Shown one piece after another: positions 53,105 to 60,177 of a DNA stretch of 64,000 bases. The stretch is from assembly GCF_002940945.1 (NCBI RefSeq), contig NZ_PNFV01000004.1:1-64000 (forward strand), written 5' to 3'. The notes under the pieces are model-generated. The model was not told where the DNA came from and searched no databases. It worked only from the letters and a program-made list of their open reading frames with translations. A program made the position numbers and the translations under genes. Every line of letters begins with the position of its first letter. Within the stretch, counting starts at the first letter, position 1. This DNA comes from Limosilactobacillus pontis. Lineage in GTDB: Bacteria; Bacillota; Bacilli; Lactobacillales; Lactobacillaceae.

Positions 53105-54598
53105 ATGGCAGAAACAAGTCACAGTGACGGTACCAGCGGCCATATTAAACGGTCACTGAAGACGCGTCACCTCTCAATGATTGCTCTCGGTGGGACGATT
53201 GGGACCGGACTCTTTATCACCAGTGGTGAAGCGATCTCGACCGCCGGACCCGGTGGAGCCCTCGTTGCCTACGTCGTAATGGGAATGATGGTCTACTTCC
53301 TAATGACCAGCCTTGGTGAGATGGCGACCTACATGCCACTGACCGGATCCTTTTCAGCCTATGCTACCAAGTTTATCGATCCAGCACTCGGCTTTGCCAT
53401 GGGGTGGAACTACTGGCTGAATTGGGCCGTCACCATCCCTGTGGAGGCAACGACGGCGGGGATCATTATGAACTACTGGCTGCCATCGGTTCCGCAATGG
53501 ATCTTCAGTGTTACCGTCTTGGCCTTGATCTTCTTGATCAATTATCTTTCTGTCCGTTCCTACGGTGAAACAGAGTATTGGCTGGCCCTAGTTAAGATCA
53601 TAACCGTGGTCGTCTTCCTGATTGTCGGGGTGGCAATCATTTTTGGGATCATGGGTGGTCACGCTGTGGGAGTCAGCAATTTCCACTACAAGAAAGCGCC
53701 GTTTGTCGGTGGTATTCCGGCTATCATTAGTATCTTCCTAATTGCTGGATTCTCCTTTCAAGGGACTGAGCTGGTTGGAATCACGGCCGGTGAGGCGGCC
53801 ACACCAGAGGTTTCAGTTTCTAAAGCCATTCACTCTACCTTCTGGCGAATTCTGATCTTCTATATTTGTACAATTTTCGTGATTGCATGTATCCTGCCGT
53901 ACACTGACAAGAACCTGTTGAATCAAGATGTCTCTAATATCACGATGAGTCCGTTTACCATCGTCTTCAAGCGTGCCGGCCTGGCTGTTGCTGCCAGTGT
54001 TATGAACGCGGTGATCCTGACGGCGGTGGTTTCCTCCGCTAACTCCGGCCTATATGCCTCAACGCGAATGCTTTTCTCCCAGGCACGTGAAGGATACGCA
54101 TGGCGTTTCTTCGGCTACGTCAACAGACGGGGGATCCCAATCTATGCCCTGCTTGGGACTATGCTGGTCTCAACGCTGATCTACCTGACCCAGTTCATCG
54201 GTCCCCAGGCATATAATTACCTGATCAGTGCTTCAGGGTTGTGCGGGTTTATCGCCTGGCTCGGAATTGCCGCCTCTCACTGGCGGTTCCGGCGGGCCTA
54301 TGTCAGTCAGGGGCGTGACCTCAACGATCTGAAGTATAGGTCATCCTTCTTCCCATTCGGGCCGATCTTTGCCTTTATCCTCTGCTTTATCGTGATCTGT
54401 GGGCAGAATGTTGATGCATTTATCAAGTGGGACTGGCAGAACATTGCCATTTCCTACATGAGTGTGCCAATCTTCTTGATCTTGTTCATCTACTATAAAG
54501 TTCGTTACAAGACTCACGTCATCCCATTGGACAAGGTTGACCTATCACCAAGTACAAAGGGTGAACGCTATGTGGCACCAGATGATGAGGATAAATAA
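53105..54598 (+). CDS. lysP: APC-family amino acid permease, probable lysine permease
   Basis: A 497-aa membrane protein with 12 hydrophobic segments of the amino acid-polyamine-cation superfamily. The typical N-terminal IALGGTIGTGLFITSGEAIS and the loop FQGTELVGITAGEA are present, as in LysP and related AAT permeases. The ATG at 53105 is chosen because GGAGG lies 10 bases before it. Control by a lysine riboswitch identifies lysine as the likely substrate. It forms a single-gene transcript with a terminator after it. Confidence 0.9.
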   Translation: MAETSHSDGTSGHIKRSLKTRHLSMIALGGTIGTGLFITSGEAISTAGPGGALVAYVVMGMMVYFLMTSLGEMATYMPLTGSFSAYATKFIDPALGFAMGWNYWLNWAVTIPVEATTAGIIMNYWLPSVPQWIFSVTVLALIFLINYLSVRSYGETEYWLALVKIITVVVFLIVGVAIIFGIMGGHAVGVSNFHYKKAPFVGGIPAIISIFLIAGFSFQGTELVGITAGEAATPEVSVSKAIHSTFWRILIFYICTIFVIACILPYTDKNLLNQDVSNITMSPFTIVFKRAGLAVAASVMNAVILTAVVSSANSGLYASTRMLFSQAREGYAWRFFGYVNRRGIPIYALLGTMLVSTLIYLTQFIGPQAYNYLISASGLCGFIAWLGIAASHWRFRRAYVSQGRDLNDLKYRSSFFPFGPIFAFILCFIVICGQNVDAFIKWDWQNIAISYMSVPIFLILFIYYKVRYKTHVIPLDKVDLSPSTKGERYVAPDDEDK

Positions 54599-54610
54599 AT
54601 ATTAACCACA

Positions 54611-54646
54611 AAATATGGTCACTTTCGGGTGGCCATTTTGTTTTTT
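54611..54646 (+). terminator. Terminator of lysP
   Basis: ATGGTCAC pairs with GTGGCCAT within A/T-rich flanks, followed by six T residues. Confidence 0.8.
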
Positions 54647-54707
54647 AGTGTTAAAATTGTAATCGTGAAATTTTTAAGACTCTAATTTAAGAAAGGGAAC
54701 GTTATTA

Positions 54708-55349
54708 ATGATTGCTTTAGCCGGAACAATTGGTGCTGGGAAGACCAGCTTGACGCAACTCTTAGCCGACCACCTGAACAGCCAAGCCTTCTACGAATCA
54801 GTTGAGGGGAATAAAATTCTGCCACTTTTCTATAAGGACCCGAAAAAGTACGGCTTCCTCCTGCAGATCTACTTCCTAAACAAGCGCTTGGATGAGATCA
54901 AGGCCTCTTACGGCAATGACCTGAACGTCTTAGACCGGTCAATCTTTGAAGATGCCCTTCTGTTTAAATTGAATGCTGACATGGGGCGAGCCACTGAGAC
55001 CGAGTCAGATATCTATTCATCATTGTTAAGTAATATGATGGAGGAGCTGCCAGACCAGGTTCACCAAAAGGCACCTAACCTGCTGATTACCATTCAGGTT
55101 TCCTTTGATACCATGCTGAAGCGGATTAAGAAGCGGGGTCGCTCGTATGAACAGATCGCTAATGACCCATCCTTGTATAGCTACTACAAAAATCTGAACG
55201 AACGCTATGTCGATTGGTATGAGCAATATGATGAGAGTCCGAAGATGCTGATTGATGGCGATAAGTATGACTTTGTCGAGGATGATCAGGCTGCCCAACA
55301 GGTACTGGGGATGATTGATCGGAAGCTGGAAGAATTAAATCTCAAGTAG
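54708..55349 (+). CDS. Deoxynucleoside kinase
   Basis: A 213-aa salvage enzyme phosphorylating deoxynucleosides (deoxyadenosine/deoxyguanosine kinase group). The P-loop is AGTIGAGKTSL at the N-terminus, the DRS motif is NVLDRSIFEDALLF, and the LID region is KRGRSYEQI. Some lactobacilli make adjacent dAK/dGK subunits; only one is present here. GGGAACG precedes the ATG. Confidence 0.92.
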   Translation: MIALAGTIGAGKTSLTQLLADHLNSQAFYESVEGNKILPLFYKDPKKYGFLLQIYFLNKRLDEIKASYGNDLNVLDRSIFEDALLFKLNADMGRATETESDIYSSLLSNMMEELPDQVHQKAPNLLITIQVSFDTMLKRIKKRGRSYEQIANDPSLYSYYKNLNERYVDWYEQYDESPKMLIDGDKYDFVEDDQAAQQVLGMIDRKLEELNLK

Positions 55350-55352
55350 CCC

Positions 55353-55381
55353 TTGACGATATATTAGAATGATGTTATATT
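55353..55381 (+). promoter_or_regulatory. tRNA cluster promoter 1
   Basis: TTGACG (55353-55358), a 17-base spacer and TATATT (55376-55381), about 32 bases before tRNA-Val. Confidence 0.8.
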
Positions 55382-55412
55382 AATTAAGCTGATTTGTTTC
55401 AGTTTAATTTTT

Positions 55413-55485
55413 GGAGGATTAGCTCAGTTGGGAGAGCATCTGCCTTACAAGCAGAGGGTCACAGGTTCGAGCCCTGTATCCTCCA
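55413..55485 (+). tRNA. tRNA-Val (TAC)
   Basis: A full cloverleaf with acceptor GGAGGAT/ATCCTCC, anticodon loop CTTACAA and T-loop TTCGAGC. CCA is not encoded. Confidence 0.97.
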
Positions 55486-55488
55486 TAT

Positions 55489-55571
55489 GCGGATGTGGCG
55501 GAATTGGCAGACGCGCAAGATTTAGGATCTTGTATCTTTTTGATGTGAGGGTTCAAGTCCCTCCGTCCGCA
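55489..55571 (+). tRNA. tRNA-Leu (TAG)
   Basis: A class II tRNA with long variable arm; acceptor GCGGATG/CGTCCGC, anticodon loop TTTAGGA, T-loop TTCAAGT. It starts 4 bases after tRNA-Val and is cotranscribed with it. Confidence 0.96.
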
Positions 55572-55601
55572 TACGGCTTTACATCTATTTGTAAAAAGCT
55601 G

Positions 55602-55630
55602 TTGACAATGTCTGATTTATCATGTATAGT
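55602..55630 (+). promoter_or_regulatory. tRNA cluster promoter 2
   Basis: TTGACA (55602-55607), a 17-base spacer and TATAGT (55625-55630), about 40 bases before tRNA-Gly. Confidence 0.82.
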
Positions 55631-55670
55631 TTATAACTGTTGATACGGAACGTGTCAAAAACTTAAATAT

Positions 55671-55742
55671 GCGGAAGTAGTTCAGTGGTAGAACATCACC
55701 TTGCCATGGTGGGGGTCGCGGGTTCGAATCCCGTCTTCCGCT
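55671..55742 (+). tRNA. tRNA-Gly (GCC)
   Basis: Acceptor GCGGAAG/CTTCCGC, anticodon loop TTGCCAT, T-loop TTCGAAT. CCA is not encoded. Confidence 0.97.
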
Positions 55743-55747
55743 CTTAT

Positions 55748-55821
55748 GCACCCATAGCGCAATTGGATAGAGTGTCTGACTACGAATCAGAAGGTTGAAG
55801 GTTCGACTCCTTCTGGGTGCA
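55748..55821 (+). tRNA. tRNA-Arg (ACG)
   Basis: Acceptor GCACCCA/TGGGTGC, anticodon loop CTACGAA, T-loop TTCGACT. The A34 is expected to be edited to inosine by TadA. Confidence 0.97.
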
Positions 55822-55826
55822 TCATT

Positions 55827-55874
55827 AAAGCGTGACAGTTATCTCGTTGAGATGGGTGTGGCGCTTATTTTTTT
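55827..55874 (+). terminator. Terminator after tRNA-Arg
   Basis: An 18-position hairpin (55828-55866, tip GTT loop, two G-G mismatches) followed by a T run that abuts the first base of tRNA-Pro. Confidence 0.65.
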
Positions 55875-55948
55875 CGGAAATTAGCTCAGCTTGGTAGAGC
55901 GCTGCGTTCGGGACGCAGAGGTCGCAAGTTCGAATCTTGTATTTCCGA
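55875..55948 (+). tRNA. tRNA-Pro (CGG)
   Basis: Acceptor CGGAAAT/ATTTCCG, anticodon loop TTCGGGA on a CTGCG/CGCAG stem, T-loop TTCGAAT. It reads CCG. It begins right after the T run of the preceding hairpin. Confidence 0.93.
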
Positions 55949-55953
55949 CTGCT

Positions 55954-56000
55954 AAGAAGCCCATTGCAGTAATCATTGCTGCAATGGGCTTCTTTAATTT
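55954..56000 (+). terminator. Terminator of the tRNA cluster
   Basis: A perfect stem of about 15 bp (55955-55969 with 55979-55993) followed by a T-rich tail, between tRNA-Pro and the methyltransferase gene. Confidence 0.88.
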
Positions 56001-56020
56001 TATTGTAAAAGGGTAGGTGC

Positions 56021-56875
56021 ATGATGCACAACTTGATTTATCTTACTGACCTGGATGATGCTGCTTTGGATCCTTACGTACGGCTTAATGAAGCCCAGCT
56101 TTCGCACGCTTTAAAGCCGGGTCTGTTTATTGCGGAAAGCCCTAAGGTGATTGAACGTGCTTTGCGGGCAGGGTACCGCCCAGCTTCACTGATGGTAGAA
56201 GAAAAGTTCTTGGAACGTGACCTGGCAGACTTGGATCATGAAATGGCCGTTAACAAAACTGCTGGATTAGGCCATACGCCGATCTATGTTGCTAACAGCG
56301 ACTTAGTCCGACAACTGCCTGGCTATAATCTTTTAAGGGGAGCACTTGCCGCAATGTATCGGATAAGCCGGCCCCGCCTTACAGATTTCTTGACCACCCT
56401 GCCAACTAGTCACCCGCGAATTGCGATCTTGGAAAGCGTGGTTAATCCGGCCAACATCGGGGCGATCTTTCGTTCTGCAGCTGCTTTGGGGATCGATGGT
56501 GTGGTTGTAACGAGCGATTCCGCAGACCCGCTTTATCGGCGGTCCTCGCGAGTGGCGATGGGAACTGTCTTCCAAGTACCATGGACCTATATCGATGCCA
56601 AAAGCTGGCAGAACGATGGAATCACCCTCCTTCACCAGCTAGGTTACCAGACAGCGGCGATGGCCCTGCGTCATAACACCGTCAGTATTGATGATCCACG
56701 GCTAAATAGGGTGGATAAGTTGGCCATTATCCTTGGCGCGGAAGGCCCAGGTCTAAGGGAGTCCACGATTGTCCAGAGTGATTTTACGATTAAGATTCCA
56801 ATGGCTCCCGGTGTTGATTCCCTGAATGTTGCTGCAGCCTCGGCCTTGGCCTTTTGGGAGCTAGGGAACCGGTAA
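56021..56875 (+). CDS. TrmH/SpoU-family RNA methyltransferase
   Basis: A 284-aa 2'-O-ribose methyltransferase with a SPOUT knot domain. The N-terminal region (about 1-115) is a substrate-binding extension; motifs of the catalytic half are SVVNPANIGAIFRSAAALG, ILGAEGPGL and IPMAPGVDSLNVAAASALAFWE. The target is rRNA or tRNA, not determinable here. Two adjacent ATG codons follow GGGTAGGTG. Confidence 0.9.
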   Translation: MMHNLIYLTDLDDAALDPYVRLNEAQLSHALKPGLFIAESPKVIERALRAGYRPASLMVEEKFLERDLADLDHEMAVNKTAGLGHTPIYVANSDLVRQLPGYNLLRGALAAMYRISRPRLTDFLTTLPTSHPRIAILESVVNPANIGAIFRSAAALGIDGVVVTSDSADPLYRRSSRVAMGTVFQVPWTYIDAKSWQNDGITLLHQLGYQTAAMALRHNTVSIDDPRLNRVDKLAIILGAEGPGLRESTIVQSDFTIKIPMAPGVDSLNVAAASALAFWELGNR

Positions 56876-56917
56876 GTAGTGATACTGACGTGCCATAAAA
56901 GTTCTTGAATCAAAAAC

Positions 56918-56947
56918 CCGTCTGGCAGCCATTGTGGTGACAGACGG
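56918..56947 (+). terminator. Terminator of the methyltransferase gene
   Basis: CCGTCTG pairs with CAGACGG and is followed by a weak T-rich stretch. The remaining 150 bases up to the SDR terminator show nothing identifiable. Confidence 0.55.
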
Positions 56948-57115
56948 ATTTGTAATTTTAAATTGATTTTAGTCAATGGCAATGGATGGGGACTGGCGCT
57001 TCTTAGCATGCACAGGTTTTGGAGAGTTAAGCGTCCAGAAGTGCGGTGGGACCCGACTCACTCAGTTATTGCCAGAGCAGGATGATAACAATTATTAGAT
57101 TATAATGATTAAAGA

Positions 57116-57153
57116 GCCTTCGCTAACAAGTCGATAGACTGGTCAGCGAAGGC
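57116..57153 (-). terminator. Terminator of the SDR gene
   Basis: GCCTTCGCT and AGCGAAGGC form a perfect 9-bp stem, 18 bases beyond the SDR stop on the minus strand; the T run is short. Confidence 0.6.
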
Positions 57154-57171
57154 AAAATAGCTAATATTAAT

Positions 57172-57942
57172 TTAACCACGGACGGACTGGCCGCCGTCAA
57201 CAATCAGCTCAGCACCATTAACATACTTGGCCTCATCGCTGGCGAGGAAGAGAACCGGGTAGGCAACGTCCTCGGGATCACCAAGGTGGCCGAGTGGAAT
57301 TCCATTGATCAGCGAATCGAGTAGCGGCTTATTGAGAGTGAAGGCTTGCATCATCGGCGTAACGATCCAGCCGGGCAGGACGGAATTGACGCGGATGTTA
57401 TACTTGCCAAGGTCACGGGCTGCTCCCTTGGTAAATGCTCGTGAGGCCCCCTTAGAAGCGGTGTAGGGGGATGCACCGGCGATTCCCTGGACACTGGCAA
57501 GGGAGGAGATGTTGATGATTGACCCGCCGCCGTTCTTCTTCATTTCAGGGACGACGTGCTTCATCCCTAGAAAGTGGGCCATGGCGTTGGTGTCCATAAA
57601 CCGCCGCCAATCGGCAATTGTGGAGTCGGTCAAACCGGACGTTTTATCGGTAACCCCGATCCCGGCGTTGTTGACCAGAACGTCAATCTTGCCAAATTTT
57701 GCAATCCCCTTAGCGATAGCATCGACCCACTGTTTCTCCTGGGTGACGTCTAACTTTAGCGGCAGAATCACGTCACCGTGTTGTTCCCGCAGGGCGTCTA
57801 CATGCTGGTTGAGCAGTTTAATGTTGACGTCAGTTGCGATTACTTTCGCACCTTCTTTAACGAACAGTGCCGTTTCGGCTGCCCCTTGGCCGCTGGCTGC
57901 CCCAGTGATCAGTGCTACTTTATCAATTAGTCGTTTTGACAT
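57172..57942 (-). CDS. Short-chain dehydrogenase/reductase
   Basis: A 256-aa classical SDR oxidoreductase. The cofactor motif is TGAASGQGAA near residue 13, the structural motif is VNNAGIG, and the catalytic residues are Ser in INISSLAS with Tyr and Lys in SPYTASKGA. An Asp at the end of strand 2 (VIATDVN) favours NAD(H) over NADP(H). The C-terminal GAELIVDGGQSVRG closes the Rossmann fold. The substrate is unknown; diacetyl/acetoin- or 3-oxoacyl-type activity is possible. Confidence 0.88.
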   Translation of the reverse strand: MSKRLIDKVALITGAASGQGAAETALFVKEGAKVIATDVNIKLLNQHVDALREQHGDVILPLKLDVTQEKQWVDAIAKGIAKFGKIDVLVNNAGIGVTDKTSGLTDSTIADWRRFMDTNAMAHFLGMKHVVPEMKKNGGGSIINISSLASVQGIAGASPYTASKGASRAFTKGAARDLGKYNIRVNSVLPGWIVTPMMQAFTLNKPLLDSLINGIPLGHLGDPEDVAYPVLFLASDEAKYVNGAELIVDGGQSVRG

Positions 57943-58212
57943 AGGTAATAACTCCCTTAATCTTTTCTAACAAAATATCAGTTACATAATATCAACAAAA
58001 CCAGATCGAGAGCAATTAAATTTAAGTTACCGAAAGATTAAAATTATTACAGGGACATAAGCAAACCCTAAATGGTAATACTGGGTACTTCAACATTAAA
58101 TGCAGGTTACTAAATCGTCGGCTGAAGATCTACATAGGGTTACCCTTGCTTTATATTAAAGAGTCTGTTTATGGCTGAAGCTTAATCGAGATCGTCCATC
58201 TTAGATGGCACT

Positions 58213-58324
58213 ATGTTTCTGCAGAATATGCAGACGAGAAACATGACGAATGATCGGGTATTCCGGCGTCTAATCTATGCTCTTAAAGAAATAACAAAAT
58301 TGTGAAGTGCTCACAATTTTGTTA
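58213..58324. other. Structured intergenic stretch with two hairpins
   Basis: Within the 587-base gap from 57943 to 58529 there are two strong inverted repeats: ATGTTTCT (58213-58220) with AGAAACAT (58237-58244), enclosing GCAG/CTGC; and a perfect 14-bp repeat, TAACAAAATTGTGA (58292-58305) with TCACAATTTTGTTA (58311-58324), followed by a T-rich stretch. No protein can be read across it. It could hold a small RNA with a terminator, or an operator. The remainder, 57943-58200, shows nothing recognisable. Confidence 0.45.
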
Positions 58325-58478
58325 CTTTTAGTTAGTAATACGATTTATTTTTTATAATTGGTTTGCTTTGCTTGATTCCAGTCATAACGCTGTCATTGCC
58401 AATTTAATCATAAATGGTTCGCTTTCATTAATGATTTTTTTGCAAAATGGCCTTTAAAAACCGAGGGTGTTCTGCTAT

Positions 58479-58504
58479 TATAATAATTGTGAAAAATATA
58501 ACAT
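58479..58504 (+). promoter_or_regulatory. Alcohol dehydrogenase promoter with Rex-like site
   Basis: TATAAT at 58479-58484 forms the -10 region; just after it, TTGTGAAAAATATAACAT (58487-58504) has one perfect half and one degenerate half of the Rex redox-sensor site TTGTGAAWWWWTTCACAA. Rex would repress the gene when NADH is low. Confidence 0.5.
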
Positions 58505-58529
58505 GTCTTTGAGAAGGAGATCTTACCTT

Positions 58530-59552
58530 ATGAAAGCTGCTGTTATCAATGATCCAGTAGATGGATACGTTACTGTTAAGGATGTTAAGCTTCGTGACCT
58601 TAAGCCAGGCGAAGCATTGGTTGACATGGAATACTGTGGTCTTTGCCACACTGACCTTCACTGTGCTGCCGGTGACTTCGGCAAGAAGCCTGGCCGGATT
58701 ATTGGTCACGAAGGGGTAGGCCGTGTATCTAAGGTTGCCCCTGGTGTTACCTCATTGAAGGTTGGGGACCGGGTATCAATCGCTTGGTTCTTCAAGGGCT
58801 GTGGCCACTGTGAGTACTGCCTGACCGGTCGTGAAACCCTTTGCCGTAACGTTCTGAACGCTGGTTACACCGCTGATGGTGCCATGGCTCAACAGTGCAT
58901 CGTTCCAGCAGACTACGCCGTTAAGGTTCCAGAAGGATTGGATCCTGTTGAAGCTACCTCACTAACCTGTGCTGGTGTTACGATGTACAAGGCATTGAAG
59001 GTTGCTGATATTAAGCCTGGTCAATGGGTATCAATTGTTGGTGCCGGTGGTCTTGGTAACCTCGGTATCCAGTTTGCCCACAATGTCTTTGGTGCCCACG
59101 TTATTGCCGTTGATGGTAATGAGGACAAGCTGAAGGCTGCCAAGGAAAATGGTGCTGAAATCTGCATCAACCGTCATGATGATAATGTTGATCAACAGAT
59201 CCAAGAAAAGGTTGGCGGTGTTCATGCCGCAGTTGTTACAGCTGTTACAACTGCTGCCTTTGACCAAGCCGTTAACTCCCTTCGCCCAGATGGTCGCTTA
59301 GTTGCTGTTGCCCTTCCACAAGGTGACATGAAGCTAAACATCGCTAAGACGGTTCTTGATGGGATTATCGTTGCCGGTTCCCTAGTTGGTACCCGTCAAG
59401 ACTTAGCAGAATGCTTCCAATTCGGTGCAGAAGGTAAGGTTCACCCAATCGTTCACACACGGAAGCTTTCCGAAATTAACGACATGATCCAAGAGCTCAA
59501 GGACAACAAGGTTGTTGGCCGGAATGTTGTTGACTTCAGCCTCGAAGACTAA
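58530..59552 (+). CDS. adhP: Zinc-dependent alcohol dehydrogenase (AdhP type)
   Basis: A 340-aa medium-chain dehydrogenase reducing acetaldehyde to ethanol or related reactions. Catalytic zinc ligands include Cys39 ([10 protein letters not shown]) and His60 (IIGHEG); structural cysteines are Cys91, Cys94, Cys97 and Cys105. The NAD site is [14 protein letters not shown], with Asp in [10 protein letters not shown] indicating NAD specificity. The ATG at 58530 follows AAGGAGA. Ethanol formation regenerates NAD in heterofermentative metabolism. A Rex-like site covers the start of transcription. Confidence 0.92.
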   Translation: MKAAVINDPVDGYVTVKDVKLRDLKPGEALVDMEYCGLCHTDLHCAAGDFGKKPGRIIGHEGVGRVSKVAPGVTSLKVGDRVSIAWFFKGCGHCEYCLTGRETLCRNVLNAGYTADGAMAQQCIVPADYAVKVPEGLDPVEATSLTCAGVTMYKALKVADIKPGQWVSIVGAGGLGNLGIQFAHNVFGAHVIAVDGNEDKLKAAKENGAEICINRHDDNVDQQIQEKVGGVHAAVVTAVTTAAFDQAVNSLRPDGRLVAVALPQGDMKLNIAKTVLDGIIVAGSLVGTRQDLAECFQFGAEGKVHPIVHTRKLSEINDMIQELKDNKVVGRNVVDFSLED

Positions 59553-59577
59553 CTAAATTCAATTTAATAATACATAG

Positions 59578-59612
59578 AACTACAAGGAATAACGTTATTC
59601 CTTGTAGTTTTT
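59578..59612 (+). terminator. Terminator of adhP
   Basis: A perfect 32-bp palindrome (59578-59609) followed by T residues. Confidence 0.92.
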
Positions 59613-59640
59613 TCGTTTAAGGCGTTATTCGGGCAGAACT

Positions 59641-59671
59641 CGGCAAAATATGGTAAAATAATGGTCAAGAT
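59641..59671 (+). promoter_or_regulatory. ctsR promoter with CtsR-operator-like repeats
   Basis: The extended -10 TGGTAAAAT (TAAAAT at 59654-59659) is embedded in direct heptads GGCAAAA, GGTAAAA and GGTCAAG. These resemble the CtsR operator of tandem GGTCAAA heptads, though each copy is imperfect. This suggests autoregulation of ctsR-clpC. Confidence 0.55.
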
Positions 59672-59696
59672 TAGTCAGATGATGGAGGGCGATGAA

Positions 59697-60164
59697 ATGG
59701 AGAACCGAAGTATTTCGGATGTTATTGAAGCATACCTTAAGGAAATCTTTGGCGACGATACCCAAATTGAAATCCGTCGTTCTGAAATTGCCGATCATTT
59801 TAACGTTGTTCCATCACAAATTAACTATGTGATTAAGACCCGGTTTACTATCCAGAATGGCTACCTCGTCCAGAGCAAGCGGGGTGGTGGTGGTTACATC
59901 CGCATTGAGCGCGTTAATTTACTTGGTGACGTGGATGTGTTAGACTCACTGGTCCAGGCAATTGGCGATTCAATCCGTGAGCGGGATGCGTTTGCGATTA
60001 TTCAAACGCTTTACAATGAGAAGGTGATTTCACAACGTGAGGGTGACTTAATGCTGGTGGCACTATCAAAGCAGACATTAGCAGTTGATGATACTAATAC
60101 GGAAAATAAACTTCGTGCACGGATTTTAGTTTCATTTCTTAATCGATTACGGTATGAAAGTTAG
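59697..60164 (+). CDS. ctsR: CtsR, class III heat-shock repressor
   Basis: A 155-aa repressor of clp genes. The N-terminal winged HTH includes RRSEIADHFNVVPSQINYVIKTRF and the conserved glycine wing RGGGGYIRI, which acts as thermosensor. The C-terminal domain binds McsB in other species; no mcsA or mcsB gene is present here. The ATG at 59697 follows GGAGGGC. It is followed 13 bases later by clpC, forming an operon. Confidence 0.95.
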   Translation: MENRSISDVIEAYLKEIFGDDTQIEIRRSEIADHFNVVPSQINYVIKTRFTIQNGYLVQSKRGGGGYIRIERVNLLGDVDVLDSLVQAIGDSIRERDAFAIIQTLYNEKVISQREGDLMLVALSKQTLAVDDTNTENKLRARILVSFLNRLRYES

Positions 60165-60177
60165 AGGATGATTGCAG

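Noticed and set aside
55428-55643. A 71-codon frame across tRNA-Val and tRNA-Leu
   Set aside because: It is made from the tRNA sequences themselves.
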